Assembly: GCA_021815405.1 (NCBI GenBank)
Contig: JAKAGV010000001.1
Coordinates: 558,001-622,000, forward strand
Source: Bacteroidota bacterium
GTDB taxonomy: Bacteria; Bacteroidota; Ignavibacteria; Ignavibacteriales; Ignavibacteriaceae
Length of the DNA stretch: 64,000 nt
Reading direction: 5' to 3'
The notes beneath the pieces were generated by a model. It was not told the origin of the DNA, searched no databases, and saw only the letters and a program-made list of their open reading frames with translations. Positions 1-7,936 of this stretch are shown here, one piece after another. How positions within the stretch are numbered: position 1 is the stretch's first letter; each line of letters starts with the position of its first letter. The position numbers and the translations under genes were made by a program.

Positions 1-53
1 TATCGCGCGGAAATCTTTTTTTCGATATTTGCGCTGCACATTTTGGTACGGGG

Positions 54-473
54 ATGTTTGTGTCATGGTGGTTGAGCAAGGAACGCGCATCCAAAGGGAT
101 CTGGATATTGCTTGCAGCTTTGTTTTTTGCCCTTCTCCTTCTGTACTTGTTGGTTGACAGCTTCGGATTGTTTCTCGGACTATTTTTAGAAATGATTGTT
201 TTGTTTTCTGCATTCATAACCGTTGGCATGCTTGTACAAAAGGGTTCGATACGGATTGAGGATACTCTTTTGGAAGTCCCTATCTTGGGAGCTATCTATG
301 ACCGCCTGTTCCATCCTATGACCTATTACAAAGAAGATACGGCGCTCATGTTTCAGGAGTCGATCCGGTTGGCGGTTAACGAGGTTCTCGACAACATTAC
401 CGCCGCAAAAGGATTAAAAGCGCTGACTGACAATGAAAAGAAACCAATCATGAACGATCTCCTGAGACGGTAG
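54..473 (+). CDS. Small membrane protein upstream of conjugation ATPase, possibly 5'-partial
   Basis: Unrecognised 139-residue protein. Two or three hydrophobic segments fill roughly residues 15-62, followed by a soluble tail ending in a basic LLRR. The reading frame stays open to the left window edge, so the true start may lie outside; the ATG used here has only a weak G-rich stretch before it. It ends 17 bp before the HerA/VirD4-like ATPase gene on the same strand, which suggests one operon and a role as a membrane partner of that ATPase. This is inference from position only. Confidence 0.5.
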   Translation: MFVSWWLSKERASKGIWILLAALFFALLLLYLLVDSFGLFLGLFLEMIVLFSAFITVGMLVQKGSIRIEDTLLEVPILGAIYDRLFHPMTYYKEDTALMFQESIRLAVNEVLDNITAAKGLKALTDNEKKPIMNDLLRR

Positions 474-490
474 AAAGGGAGTGACACATC

Positions 491-3400
491 ATGGCATCTT
501 CGCTTGTTGAACGGCTTACGGTTCAATTTTATACCTGGGAACAGCGCGGCAGAGGATGGCATGTGTGGAACTTTCCCGTTGATCCTGAACCGCCGTTCGT
601 ACCGTTTTATGTGCATGCGGTATCAGAACCGGTCGTGATTGACGATGGGCGCACGCCCACCTTGCTCAGTTCATTAGCGGAGCGCGTGAAAAATGTTTTT
701 CTTAGATCATCTAAGAAAATTCCGGAGAATACATCATACGTACCGCAGTCGTTGGACGACATGACGCCTGTTTCGTATACGCAAGTAGGGGCGATTAAAG
801 AGTTGAAAGTGGTCATTCCGAATGAGTACAAGACTTCCGCCCGATACATAGAACAGTGCCTTCTTACCATGACGATGCAATCGTCTATTATCAGCTTTGA
901 GATTGTCGCCGCCGGCGATTCGATTGCGCTGCAATTTGCGTGTCGTGAATCTGATGTCTCATACGTCGAGCAGCAGCTCACGGCGTATTTTCCCGCATGC
1001 ACGATAACCCGGGGTGAGAATACCTTAGACGCACTGTTTAGTGATGATGAAAAAACAGTTGTTGTTGACTTCGGGCTTTCCGAAGAGTTTATGCTGCCGA
1101 TTAAAACGTATGATTCTTTTGACCCCGATCCGCTGACCGGTTTATTTGGCGTATTGGACAGCTTGCGAAATGATGACATAGCGTTGGTGCAGGTGTTAAT
1201 CAAAGCCGCCGAAGCGCCGTGGGCTGACAGTATCATGCGGTCGGTAAGCAATGCTGAAAGCGATTCTTTCTTTATCGATGCGCCCGATATGGTCAAGCTT
1301 GCGCGGGAGAAATGCAGCTATCCTCTCTTTGCCGTCAACGTGCGTGCAGCGGGAAAGGGATCATCAGAGCGGCGTTCATGGGAGATAGTAAAATCATTAG
1401 CCGGCTGCTTTACGACCTTTAGCGACCCGCACGGAAATGCATTCATTCCGCTGGATAATCAAGAATATGATGCAGATGCACGCATAGACGATGTCATTTA
1501 CAGGCAAACGCACAGAACCGGCATGATTCTCAACAGCGCCGAGCTTATTTCATTGGTGCATTTCCCTTCGGTGTCAATTCTTTCAAAGAAGTTGAGAAGT
1601 AATAATCAAAAGACGATTGAAGCTTCCGCCTCAGTAAAAGGGAATGAATTTATTCTCGGTAATAATGTGCATAGCGGAGAAACGACGGTCGTATCGCTCA
1701 GTCATGAACAGAGGCTTCGACACATGCACGTCCTCGGCGCGACTGGCACCGGCAAGTCTACGCTGTTATTGCATCTCATCATGCAGGACATTGAGCATGA
1801 TGGCGGACTTATGGTTCTTGACCCTCACGGCGACCTTATCGATGCAGTCTTAGAACGTATACCTGAAAATCGACATGAAGATGTCGCCTTATTTGATCCA
1901 AGCGATGAACAAGGTGCGGTTGGCTTCAATATTCTTGAGGCGCAGACTGAAATAGAAAAAAATATTTTATCATCAGATTTGGTAGAAATATTCAAGCGAT
2001 TTGCGACAAGTTGGGGCGACCAAATGAGCGTCGTACTTGGCAATGCCATTTCTGCTTTAGTGGAAAGCAACGCGCCCAACTCTCTTCTCGAACTTCAGAG
2101 ATTTTTAATTGAAAAGGATTTTAGAGAAGAATTATTACAAGGAATTTCCGATAGTCATATCAAATACTTTTGGGAGAGAGAATATCCTCTGCTCAAAGGT
2201 TCGTCACTTGGCTCAATCCTAACCCGTCTTGATTTCTTTCTACGCCCGAAGCTGGTTCGAAATATTGTCGGGCAAAAGAGAGGCGTGAGCATCAAAGATA
2301 TTGTTGATCATAAAAAAATATTTTTGGTGAAGTTGGCGCAAGGCATCATCGGAGATGAAAACGCATATCTTCTCGGATCACTTCTTGTCTCAAAACTCCA
2401 TCAGGTTGCTATGCAGCGGCAAACGCAAAGTATGCAAGAAAGAAGTCCTTTTTATCTATATGTTGATGAGTTTCAAAATTTTATTACGCCGTCTATGAAG
2501 GCGATTCTTTCAGGTGCTCGCAAATATCATTTGGGGTTGATTCTGGCTCATCAAGACTTGCATCAGCTCTTTGAAGCGGACGCGGCGCTTGCCAATGCGG
2601 TTATATCAAATGCCGGGACGCGCGTATGTTTTCGTATCGGTGACTTTGATGCACAAAAGCTGCAAGGCGGATTCGCGCACTTTGATACCAGCGATTTGCA
2701 AAACCTCAGTGTCGGTGAAGCCATTGTTCGCGTTGAGCGATCGGATAATGATTTTAATATAACAACATCAGTACCGGGTAAAATTGACAGAGAAAATGCT
2801 GTACAAAATAAAGAAGCAATCATTGACTTATCTCGAAGGAAATATGGAAGAACATTTGATTCGACAGAAAAAATTCAACATGAAACAAAAATATATCCAA
2901 TTCAAAATTTAACTAAATCTGAAGTAAGTGTTAAAAAAGAGAGCTCGAAAGATTTCAGAATAGATGAGATTAAGCCAATTGACGTTATTGAAAATACAAA
3001 AGAGCCGACACAGCACCGGTACTTACAAGCGCTCATTAAGCGCTTAGCGGAACAAAGAGGATTTAAGGCGGTTATTGAAGCCCCTACTTCAGATGGACAG
3101 GGAAGGATTGATGTTGCACTTACGAGAGATGATGAAAAGATTGCATGTGAAATTTCTGTTACAACGGATAATGAGCACGAGTTGAAAAATATTGAAAAAT
3201 GTTTTCGTTCGGGTTACGACAAGGTTCTATTTTGCACTTCCGATAAGAAACGAATCAGTACACTTTCTAAGTTAGTTACCGAAAGATTAGATCCCCAACA
3301 AGCTGCTAAAGTAGTCTTTTATCTGCCTGACGAATTAGTTTTGTTTTTTGAGGATGAGAAAGACAAAAATGCCAAAGCCCGAAATGAAAATACAATTAAA

Positions 3401-3520
3401 GGATATCGAGTTAAGGTTGGGTACAATGAAGTATCCGACAAACAGAGGCATGAGAAACGTGCGGTCGTGAGTGGTGTTGTCGCTCGTGCACTTAATCGAT
3501 TAAAAGCGGCAAACAAATGA
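491..3520 (+). CDS. HerA/VirD4-TraG-like conjugation ATPase with C-terminal nuclease-like domain
   Basis: A 1009-residue DNA-pumping ATPase of the type IV secretion coupling / HerA class. The Walker A motif GATGTGKSTLL is near residue 417 and Walker B LYVDEF near residue 655; the segment GARKYHLGLILAHQDLHQL is the arginine/sensor region usual for this class. Residues 1-400 form the poorly conserved N-terminal half seen in candidate-phylum and conjugative versions. The last ~150 residues contain GRIDVAL and ACEISVT, compatible with a PD-(D/E)xK restriction-like fold. GGGAG lies 8 bp before the ATG. The stop overlaps the next start by 4 bp (ATGA), so the two are probably translationally coupled. 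The family call is firm; the nuclease-like domain is inference. Confidence 0.85.
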   Translation: MASSLVERLTVQFYTWEQRGRGWHVWNFPVDPEPPFVPFYVHAVSEPVVIDDGRTPTLLSSLAERVKNVFLRSSKKIPENTSYVPQSLDDMTPVSYTQVGAIKELKVVIPNEYKTSARYIEQCLLTMTMQSSIISFEIVAAGDSIALQFACRESDVSYVEQQLTAYFPACTITRGENTLDALFSDDEKTVVVDFGLSEEFMLPIKTYDSFDPDPLTGLFGVLDSLRNDDIALVQVLIKAAEAPWADSIMRSVSNAESDSFFIDAPDMVKLAREKCSYPLFAVNVRAAGKGSSERRSWEIVKSLAGCFTTFSDPHGNAFIPLDNQEYDADARIDDVIYRQTHRTGMILNSAELISLVHFPSVSILSKKLRSNNQKTIEASASVKGNEFILGNNVHSGETTVVSLSHEQRLRHMHVLGATGTGKSTLLLHLIMQDIEHDGGLMVLDPHGDLIDAVLERIPENRHEDVALFDPSDEQGAVGFNILEAQTEIEKNILSSDLVEIFKRFATSWGDQMSVVLGNAISALVESNAPNSLLELQRFLIEKDFREELLQGISDSHIKYFWEREYPLLKGSSLGSILTRLDFFLRPKLVRNIVGQKRGVSIKDIVDHKKIFLVKLAQGIIGDENAYLLGSLLVSKLHQVAMQRQTQSMQERSPFYLYVDEFQNFITPSMKAILSGARKYHLGLILAHQDLHQLFEADAALANAVISNAGTRVCFRIGDFDAQKLQGGFAHFDTSDLQNLSVGEAIVRVERSDNDFNITTSVPGKIDRENAVQNKEAIIDLSRRKYGRTFDSTEKIQHETKIYPIQNLTKSEVSVKKESSKDFRIDEIKPIDVIENTKEPTQHRYLQALIKRLAEQRGFKAVIEAPTSDGQGRIDVALTRDDEKIACEISVTTDNEHELKNIEKCFRSGYDKVLFCTSDKKRISTLSKLVTERLDPQQAAKVVFYLPDELVLFFEDEKDKNAKARNENTIKGYRVKVGYNEVSDKQRHEKRAVVSGVVARALNRLKAANK

Positions 3521-3837
3521 ATGAAAATTTACGTGATATAATAGCTATCCTAAGCTTTTCCTTAACTTTAATTGAAGGAATTATTTTGATTCCGTTACTT
3601 ACTCTGTGCAACGAAAATGAAGAGGTAATGCCACATTTTCATAAATCAAAGTCAAGAAAAAGTATGATAATTTTATTTATCATAGTATTGTATTTGGTTG
3701 TCCTTATTATAGCTGGGATGTTACTAAAAATTGAATGGCTGAAGAATTTTGTTTTTGTTCAAGCTTTGAGTCCTATTTTGCTATTTGTTTTATCGATTCC
3801 TGAAATTATTCAAGAACTTATTCACAAAAAATATTAA
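3517..3837 (+). CDS. Small three-TM membrane protein coupled to conjugation ATPase
   Basis: Unrecognised 106-residue protein with three predicted membrane segments (about residues 9-30, 48-72, 80-98) and a charged loop between the first two. Its ATG overlaps the stop of the upstream ATPase gene (ATGA), a sign of translational coupling and of a shared complex or mobile-element function. No catalytic motif is visible. Downstream, 190 bp without a gene separates it from the AAA/radical SAM cassette. Confidence 0.6.
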   Translation: MNENLRDIIAILSFSLTLIEGIILIPLLTLCNENEEVMPHFHKSKSRKSMIILFIIVLYLVVLIIAGMLLKIEWLKNFVFVQALSPILLFVLSIPEIIQELIHKKY

Positions 3838-3980
3838 TTATGCTTGATTAACCTACTTAGTAGAAATCATAACGTTGCTTATGAAAAGTTGCAGTGCAAA
3901 ACATTCAGAAGAAAGATTAGAAAATGAAGGAAAGCGGTTTCTTAGTCTCAATAACCTTTGTTATATGAAAATTGTGTGGT

Positions 3981-4010
3981 TTATTATAGAGAATTTAATT
4001 ATGTTATAAT
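3981..4010 (+). promoter_or_regulatory. Candidate promoter for the AAA/radical SAM cassette
   Basis: A perfect TATAAT at 4005-4010 lies 18 bp downstream of TTATTA (3981-3986), a weak -35. It is 18 bp before the ATG of the AAA ATPase gene, which has no clear Shine-Dalgarno sequence. The AT-rich setting makes a chance match possible. Confidence 0.35.
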
Positions 4011-4028
4011 AAAACAGAATTTATTTTT

Positions 4029-4763
4029 ATGCCTTTTCTTAAACGACTAAAAATTGATAATAATGGTTACGACAAGAAGGTTTTCCCTTTTAATATCCCA
4101 GCTATTCAAGATGGCGTAGAATTGGAATTCACAGAAAATGTAACCTTCTTTGTAGGAGAAAACGGTTCGGGAAAATCTACTATTTTAGAAGCTATCGCTG
4201 ATATATGTGGATTTAACCTATCCGGTGGAAGTAAGAATCATAATTATGAATTCTATAAAACTGAGTCAAATCTGTCTTCAGCAATGAAATTATCTTGGTA
4301 TCCATCAAAAGTTACCCAAGGTTTTTTTATGAGAGCAGAAAGTTTTTTCAATTTTGCAACCTATGTTGATAAGCTAATTGAAGATGATGCACGACTGGCA
4401 CATGCCTATGGTGGTAAATCACTCCACAAACAGTCACACGGAGAGTCTTTTCTTTCTTTATTCAAAAATAGATTCGAAAAAGGAATTTATATACTGGACG
4501 AACCAGAAGCCGCACTATCTCCACAAAGGCAGCTTTCGTTTTTGTTAATCATACATGAATTAGAAAAATCCGGAAAAGCACAATTCTTAATCGCGACTCA
4601 CTCGCCTATACTCTTAAGTTATCCGAATTCTACCATATTTAGTCTGGACGATGATCATATTAAAAGAATTGACTATAAAGAAACTGAGCACTATAAACTC
4701 ACTAAACAGTTTTTGGACTCTCCCGAAAGGTACTATAGAAATTTGTTCAACAATGATGGATAG
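4029..4763 (+). CDS. AAA-family ATPase (ABC-like, single domain)
   Basis: A 244-residue ABC-class ATPase without membrane segments. Visible motifs are Walker A GENGSGKST (near residue 43), a signature-like SHGES, Walker B with catalytic Glu in YILDEPEAALSP, and an H-loop in IATHSP. Proteins of this size act as stand-alone OLD/RecF-like or RiPP-accessory ATPases rather than transport subunits. It is the first gene of a tight same-strand cassette with a radical SAM maturase and a Cys-rich peptide. That suggests an accessory role in maturation, immunity or release of the peptide; function otherwise unknown. Confidence 0.8.
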   Translation: MPFLKRLKIDNNGYDKKVFPFNIPAIQDGVELEFTENVTFFVGENGSGKSTILEAIADICGFNLSGGSKNHNYEFYKTESNLSSAMKLSWYPSKVTQGFFMRAESFFNFATYVDKLIEDDARLAHAYGGKSLHKQSHGESFLSLFKNRFEKGIYILDEPEAALSPQRQLSFLLIIHELEKSGKAQFLIATHSPILLSYPNSTIFSLDDDHIKRIDYKETEHYKLTKQFLDSPERYYRNLFNNDG

Positions 4764-4816
4764 ATGCACTGAATTACTTTTTTCTCAATCCGGACATTTT
4801 ACTCGTTGAAGGCGCC

Positions 4817-6073
4817 GTGAAAGGCGCACTATACAATCTTAACAGTGGTGATATATATAGTATTGCCGAGACGTTGAAGAAGGTATTGAGATTAACTGAA
4901 AAAGGAACCGATTTAGATCAACTTCCTAGTAACTCAATCATAAGGGAAGCGCTCAACAATCTCTCAAAGAAACGATTGGGATTTTATTCAGACTCAAATA
5001 AACCACCTGAAAAGATCAAAATACATTCCCCCAAACCTCATTTGAGGATGATGTGGCTCGCACTTAATTCCAACTGTAACCTACAATGCGAACATTGCTA
5101 TGCAACCAGTAGCCCAGGTCCTTTTGATGGAACATTGGATATAAACGTTTTATTCAGATCAATGGAAGAAGCAAAGAAGCTATTCGATTTGGAATGCATC
5201 CAACTTATTGGAGGCGAGCCTTTACTTCTTGGCAAGACTAAAGTAACTCGGATATTGAATGAAGCCAAAAGACTAAACATTCCTATGATAGAGATCTTCA
5301 CGAACGGTCATCTGATTGATGATTTTTATGTAGATTATTTTATGAAGAACGATATACGTTTGGCAATTAGCATTTATAGCAGCGAAGCGCAAGAACATGA
5401 TGCCGTCACCAACGTAGTCGGTAGTTGGTTAAAAACCATGTCAGCAATACGAAAAGTTACAGAGGTAGGAATCAAAGTCAGATTCGGAATAGTTGCAACA
5501 ACAATGAATCAAAGAACAGTGTCGAGTACCGCTGCTTGGCTCAAAGAAGAGTTCGGGGTTTTTAAAGGGAAAAAATTTGATGTGGTTAGATCGTGTGGGC
5601 GGGGCAATAATTCAAACATAATACCATGGGAACTCTTTCGTTCTCAACATATGAAACTGAAACCGGATTTTTCGCCAGTGACCGTTTCTCGATTGGAAAG
5701 AACCATGTTCAATAATATTTGTTGGGGAGAACAGATTTGTGTTATGCCTAATGGTGATATTACTCCATGTGAAATGGAATTTGAAAATATTGAAGGCAAT
5801 ATTACACACAATTCTTTAGCTGAAATATTGTTGGGTGAGGGAGGAGATTTTTCGCAAAAACTGAATAAAGATAAGATTGACATTTGCAAAGATTGCGAAT
5901 ATCGATATGCGTGTTGGGAATGCAGAGCAATGGCACATCAGTTGGACATAAAAAAATTTAGTAAACCTCTGACTTGTACATACGACCCATACACTGGAGA
6001 ATGGAAGAATCCACCAGATAACTTAAAATTGCTTTTTCCAAAATTTAACAAAGATAGAAAGGACAAAAAATGA
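4817..6073 (+). CDS. Radical SAM/SPASM peptide maturase
   Basis: A 418-residue radical SAM enzyme. The [4Fe-4S]-SAM motif CNLQCEHC spans residues 87-94. The C-terminal SPASM domain binds auxiliary clusters through CWGEQICVMPNGDITPC and the later CKDCEYRYACWECRA. Such enzymes install thioether or C-C crosslinks in ribosomal peptides. The substrate is very likely the Cys-rich peptide encoded directly downstream, whose ATG overlaps this stop. The GTG start at 4817 is uncertain: the frame is open back to 4757 and the upstream codons (LNYFFLNPDILLVEGA) resemble the usual maturase N-terminus, but no ATG/GTG/TTG lies there. Either a frameshift or a rare start (CTG 4769) is possible. Confidence 0.88.
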   Translation: MKGALYNLNSGDIYSIAETLKKVLRLTEKGTDLDQLPSNSIIREALNNLSKKRLGFYSDSNKPPEKIKIHSPKPHLRMMWLALNSNCNLQCEHCYATSSPGPFDGTLDINVLFRSMEEAKKLFDLECIQLIGGEPLLLGKTKVTRILNEAKRLNIPMIEIFTNGHLIDDFYVDYFMKNDIRLAISIYSSEAQEHDAVTNVVGSWLKTMSAIRKVTEVGIKVRFGIVATTMNQRTVSSTAAWLKEEFGVFKGKKFDVVRSCGRGNNSNIIPWELFRSQHMKLKPDFSPVTVSRLERTMFNNICWGEQICVMPNGDITPCEMEFENIEGNITHNSLAEILLGEGGDFSQKLNKDKIDICKDCEYRYACWECRAMAHQLDIKKFSKPLTCTYDPYTGEWKNPPDNLKLLFPKFNKDRKDKK

Positions 6074-6321
6074 ACGAACTGTTGAAATTGTCAGAACTCT
6101 TTACACGCGAAGATGTAGAGATCGTCAAAGTAACTTCATCCCAAAAAGAGAGAGAGGACAAAAATTTAGAATGTAGCCCGGATTGCAATCCTAACTGTAG
6201 CCCAGAATGTAACCCTGAATGCAATCCCAATTGCGTTCCTTCATGTAACCCACAATGTTCACCAAATTGTAGTCCATGTTATCCTTATGGAAAGTGTGAC
6301 CCTGAACTTTTTCGACGCTAG
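6070..6321 (+). CDS. Cys-rich RiPP precursor with Cys-x-Pro-x tetrad repeats
   Basis: An 83-residue peptide with an acidic/Leu-rich leader (residues 1-34) and a core in which Cys falls at 35, 39, 43, 47, 51, 55, 59, 63 and 67: a perfect four-residue period with Pro always two after Cys (C-[SNV]-P-x). Further Cys are at 70 and 76. No signal peptide is seen. The ATG overlaps the TGA of the radical SAM gene (ATGA). Regularly spaced Cys next to a SPASM enzyme is the hallmark of sacti-/ranthipeptide type thioether peptides; the product class is inference. A plain metal-binding peptide is the alternative. I do not recognise a named family with this tetrad. Confidence 0.8.
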   Translation: MNELLKLSELFTREDVEIVKVTSSQKEREDKNLECSPDCNPNCSPECNPECNPNCVPSCNPQCSPNCSPCYPYGKCDPELFRR

Positions 6322-6342
6322 TATGTGCTACTAATAAAAAGT

Positions 6343-6777
6343 TTAGGGTTCTAGTAATCTTAATATTCTTTTCCGCATCTTTCCAATAGGATTATGTTTG
6401 CAGCTTTCCCAATCTCTAATGGTAGTTTGATCTACTGCCCATAGCTCTGCAAGTTTCCTTTGACTTAATCCGTATCTTCTTCGATACGCTTTCACCTTTT
6501 CGCCAAATGTCTCTTTTGATAATTCTGAAGGCATATATCCCAGGAAATCGTTAATTTTAGGAAGCAGATGTATTTGTGGTTGAAAACGATTCTGTTCCCA
6601 ATTGACGATTGAATCAGTTTGAACGCCGATAAGTTGGGCAACATCCTTTTGGAATAGATTGAGGTCGAGCCGTTTTTTCTTTAAGTGGTCTCCCATAGTG
6701 ACTAATTTCTTTGGATATGGTTTTTCGTTCGGTTTTGAGGCTTTCAGTGTTATTTGACAGATGGGCAACGCGACCAT
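6343..6777 (-). CDS. Helix-turn-helix DNA-binding protein (Xre-like)
   Basis: A 144-residue protein with two consecutive HTH units: one around LFQKDVAQLIGVQTDSIVNW and a second around LSQRKLAELWAVDQTTIRDW. The N-terminal PICQITLK...KPYPKKL block is typical of a common small HTH family in environmental bacteria, which supports the start at 6777 rather than the later ATG at 6696. It converges on the Cys-rich peptide gene (22 bp between stops). Its start overlaps the first intact codons of the comM remnant on the opposite strand, so it marks a recombination junction. It might regulate the RiPP cassette, but the arrangement does not prove this. Confidence 0.7.
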   Translation of the reverse strand: MVALPICQITLKASKPNEKPYPKKLVTMGDHLKKKRLDLNLFQKDVAQLIGVQTDSIVNWEQNRFQPQIHLLPKINDFLGYMPSELSKETFGEKVKAYRRRYGLSQRKLAELWAVDQTTIRDWESCKHNPIGKMRKRILRLLEP

Positions 6778-7262
6778 GTTTGTGCGGCTTCTATACACAC
6801 CCAGACAAGGAATGCTCGTGTACGCCCCAGCAGATTCAGAAATATATGGCACGTATTTCGGGTCCGTTGCTTGACCGAATTGATATTCATATAGAAGTAC
6901 CAGCGGTAAAATACAAAGAGCTTTCATCCGAAGGTAAAGGCGAAACATCCGAAGCGATTCGGGAACGAGTCATCAAGGCACGGCACATACAGTCGCAGCG
7001 ATTTAAAAATGTAAGGTATATTTTTAACAACGGCGATATGGGAACGAGAGAGGTGCGTCAGTACTGCGTGCTTGATACTGCAAGTTCTGAACTCCTCAAA
7101 ACGGCGATGACCAAACTCGGACTTTCTGCTCGGGCGTACGATAGAATTTTAAAAGTGAGCCGCACGATTGCTGATCTTGAAGGCTCCGAGAATATTCTGC
7201 CGCAGCATGTGAGCGAAGCGATTCAGTATCGGAGCCTCGATAGAGAGCTGTGGAAACATTGA
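6774..7262 (+). pseudogene. comM: C-terminal remnant of Mg-chelatase-like ATPase ComM/YifB
   Basis: About 160 residues homologous only to the C-terminal third of ComM: the Cys-rich PCLCGFYTHPDKECSC, the strongly conserved ISGPLLDRIDIHIEVP, the sensor/lid helix and the C-terminal SRTIADLEGSE...AIQYRSLDR. The N-terminal Lon-like domain and Walker A region are absent. Homology begins at about 6774, precisely where the antisense HTH gene starts; the upstream ATG in this frame (6711) lies in non-homologous sequence. ComM promotes branch migration during transformation. Without its ATP-binding half this copy cannot work. Confidence 0.82.
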
Positions 7263-7316
7263 TAGGTGAGTTTCTTGGGAGTAGTATAGTATTGATCTTA
7301 TTTGATATTTCACGGT

Positions 7317-7628
7317 ATGAAAAAAACAAGTACTAATAAAAACGAAGTTGTCATCTACCAGGCAAAGTCCGGTGCTATCGAAATTAAAAAGGATGTTCGG
7401 GCGAATACGGTGTGGGCAACCCAGGCGCAGATTGCTGAAATCTTTAATACGGAACGCTCGGTTATTACGAAACACATTCGAAATATTTTAGCGGACAAGG
7501 AACTGGACGCCGATGCAGTATGTGCAAAATTTGCACATAGTGGAACTGACGACAAAACCTATAAGGTACAATTTTATAAGCTGCATATCACGTTAGTTGA
7601 CTTAGGCAGCTTTTCCTCTATAATATAA
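7317..7628 (+). pseudogene. N-terminal fragment of RhuM-family protein
   Basis: The first ~90 residues match RhuM family proteins: VVIYQAKSGAIEIKKD, TQAQIAEIFNTERSVITKHI (an HTH-like element), AVCAKFAH and KTYKVQFYKL. After QFYKL, at about 7585, the sequence stops matching and ends within 14 residues, whereas RhuM proteins usually have ~330 residues. The rest has been replaced by the promoter of the following toxin-antitoxin pair. RhuM function is poorly known (phage- or pathogenicity-island associated). Confidence 0.75.
7597..7624 (+). promoter_or_regulatory. Sigma70-type promoter of the AbiEii toxin-antitoxin pair
   Basis: TTGACT (7597-7602) and a perfect TATAAT (7619-7624) are separated by 16 bp. 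The -10 ends 31 bp before the antitoxin ATG at 7656, which has an AAGAGG ribosome site. The promoter lies inside the end of the RhuM remnant frame, showing that the TA module brought its own promoter to this junction. Confidence 0.7.
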
Positions 7629-7655
7629 TTGGTTATATTAACAAGAGGTTTAACT

Positions 7656-7925
7656 ATGAAACAAATTCCAAAACATTTACATCCGCTCTTTTGGGACGTG
7701 AACATTGCAACATTCGACCCGCTTGAGCATCCGCAGTATACTATCAGCCGTATACTTGAATTGGGAGACAAGGAAGCAATCACATGGATGAAAGAGAATT
7801 TTTCCGAATCCCAGATTGAGGAAGTCCTAAAGGCAGAGACAAGGCTCTCTCCTAAATCCGCGAACTTTTGGGCAATCATATTCGGCGTTCCCTTTCATGA
7901 CGTTGCTGCATTAAAACATAACTGA
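7656..7925 (+). CDS. Antitoxin-like protein partnering an AbiEii nucleotidyltransferase
   Basis: An 89-residue protein without membrane segments. It contains HLHPLFWDVNIATFDPLEHP and a helical middle segment, the pattern of the short DUF6922-like proteins that precede AbiEii/AbiGii nucleotidyltransferase genes. ATG 7656 is preceded by AAGAGG; the upstream TTG in frame has none. The toxin gene begins 11 bp after the stop. It probably neutralises the toxin and/or represses the shared promoter. Family assignment is by recollection of the pattern and context. Confidence 0.7.
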   Translation: MKQIPKHLHPLFWDVNIATFDPLEHPQYTISRILELGDKEAITWMKENFSESQIEEVLKAETRLSPKSANFWAIIFGVPFHDVAALKHN

Positions 7926-7936
7926 GAAGGTGTCAT

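Noticed and set aside
6045-6230. Antisense frame with Gly-Leu-His-Ser repeats opposite the RiPP precursor
   Set aside because: It is the mirror image of the Cys-x-Pro-x repeats, has no ribosome site and lies wholly over the precursor.
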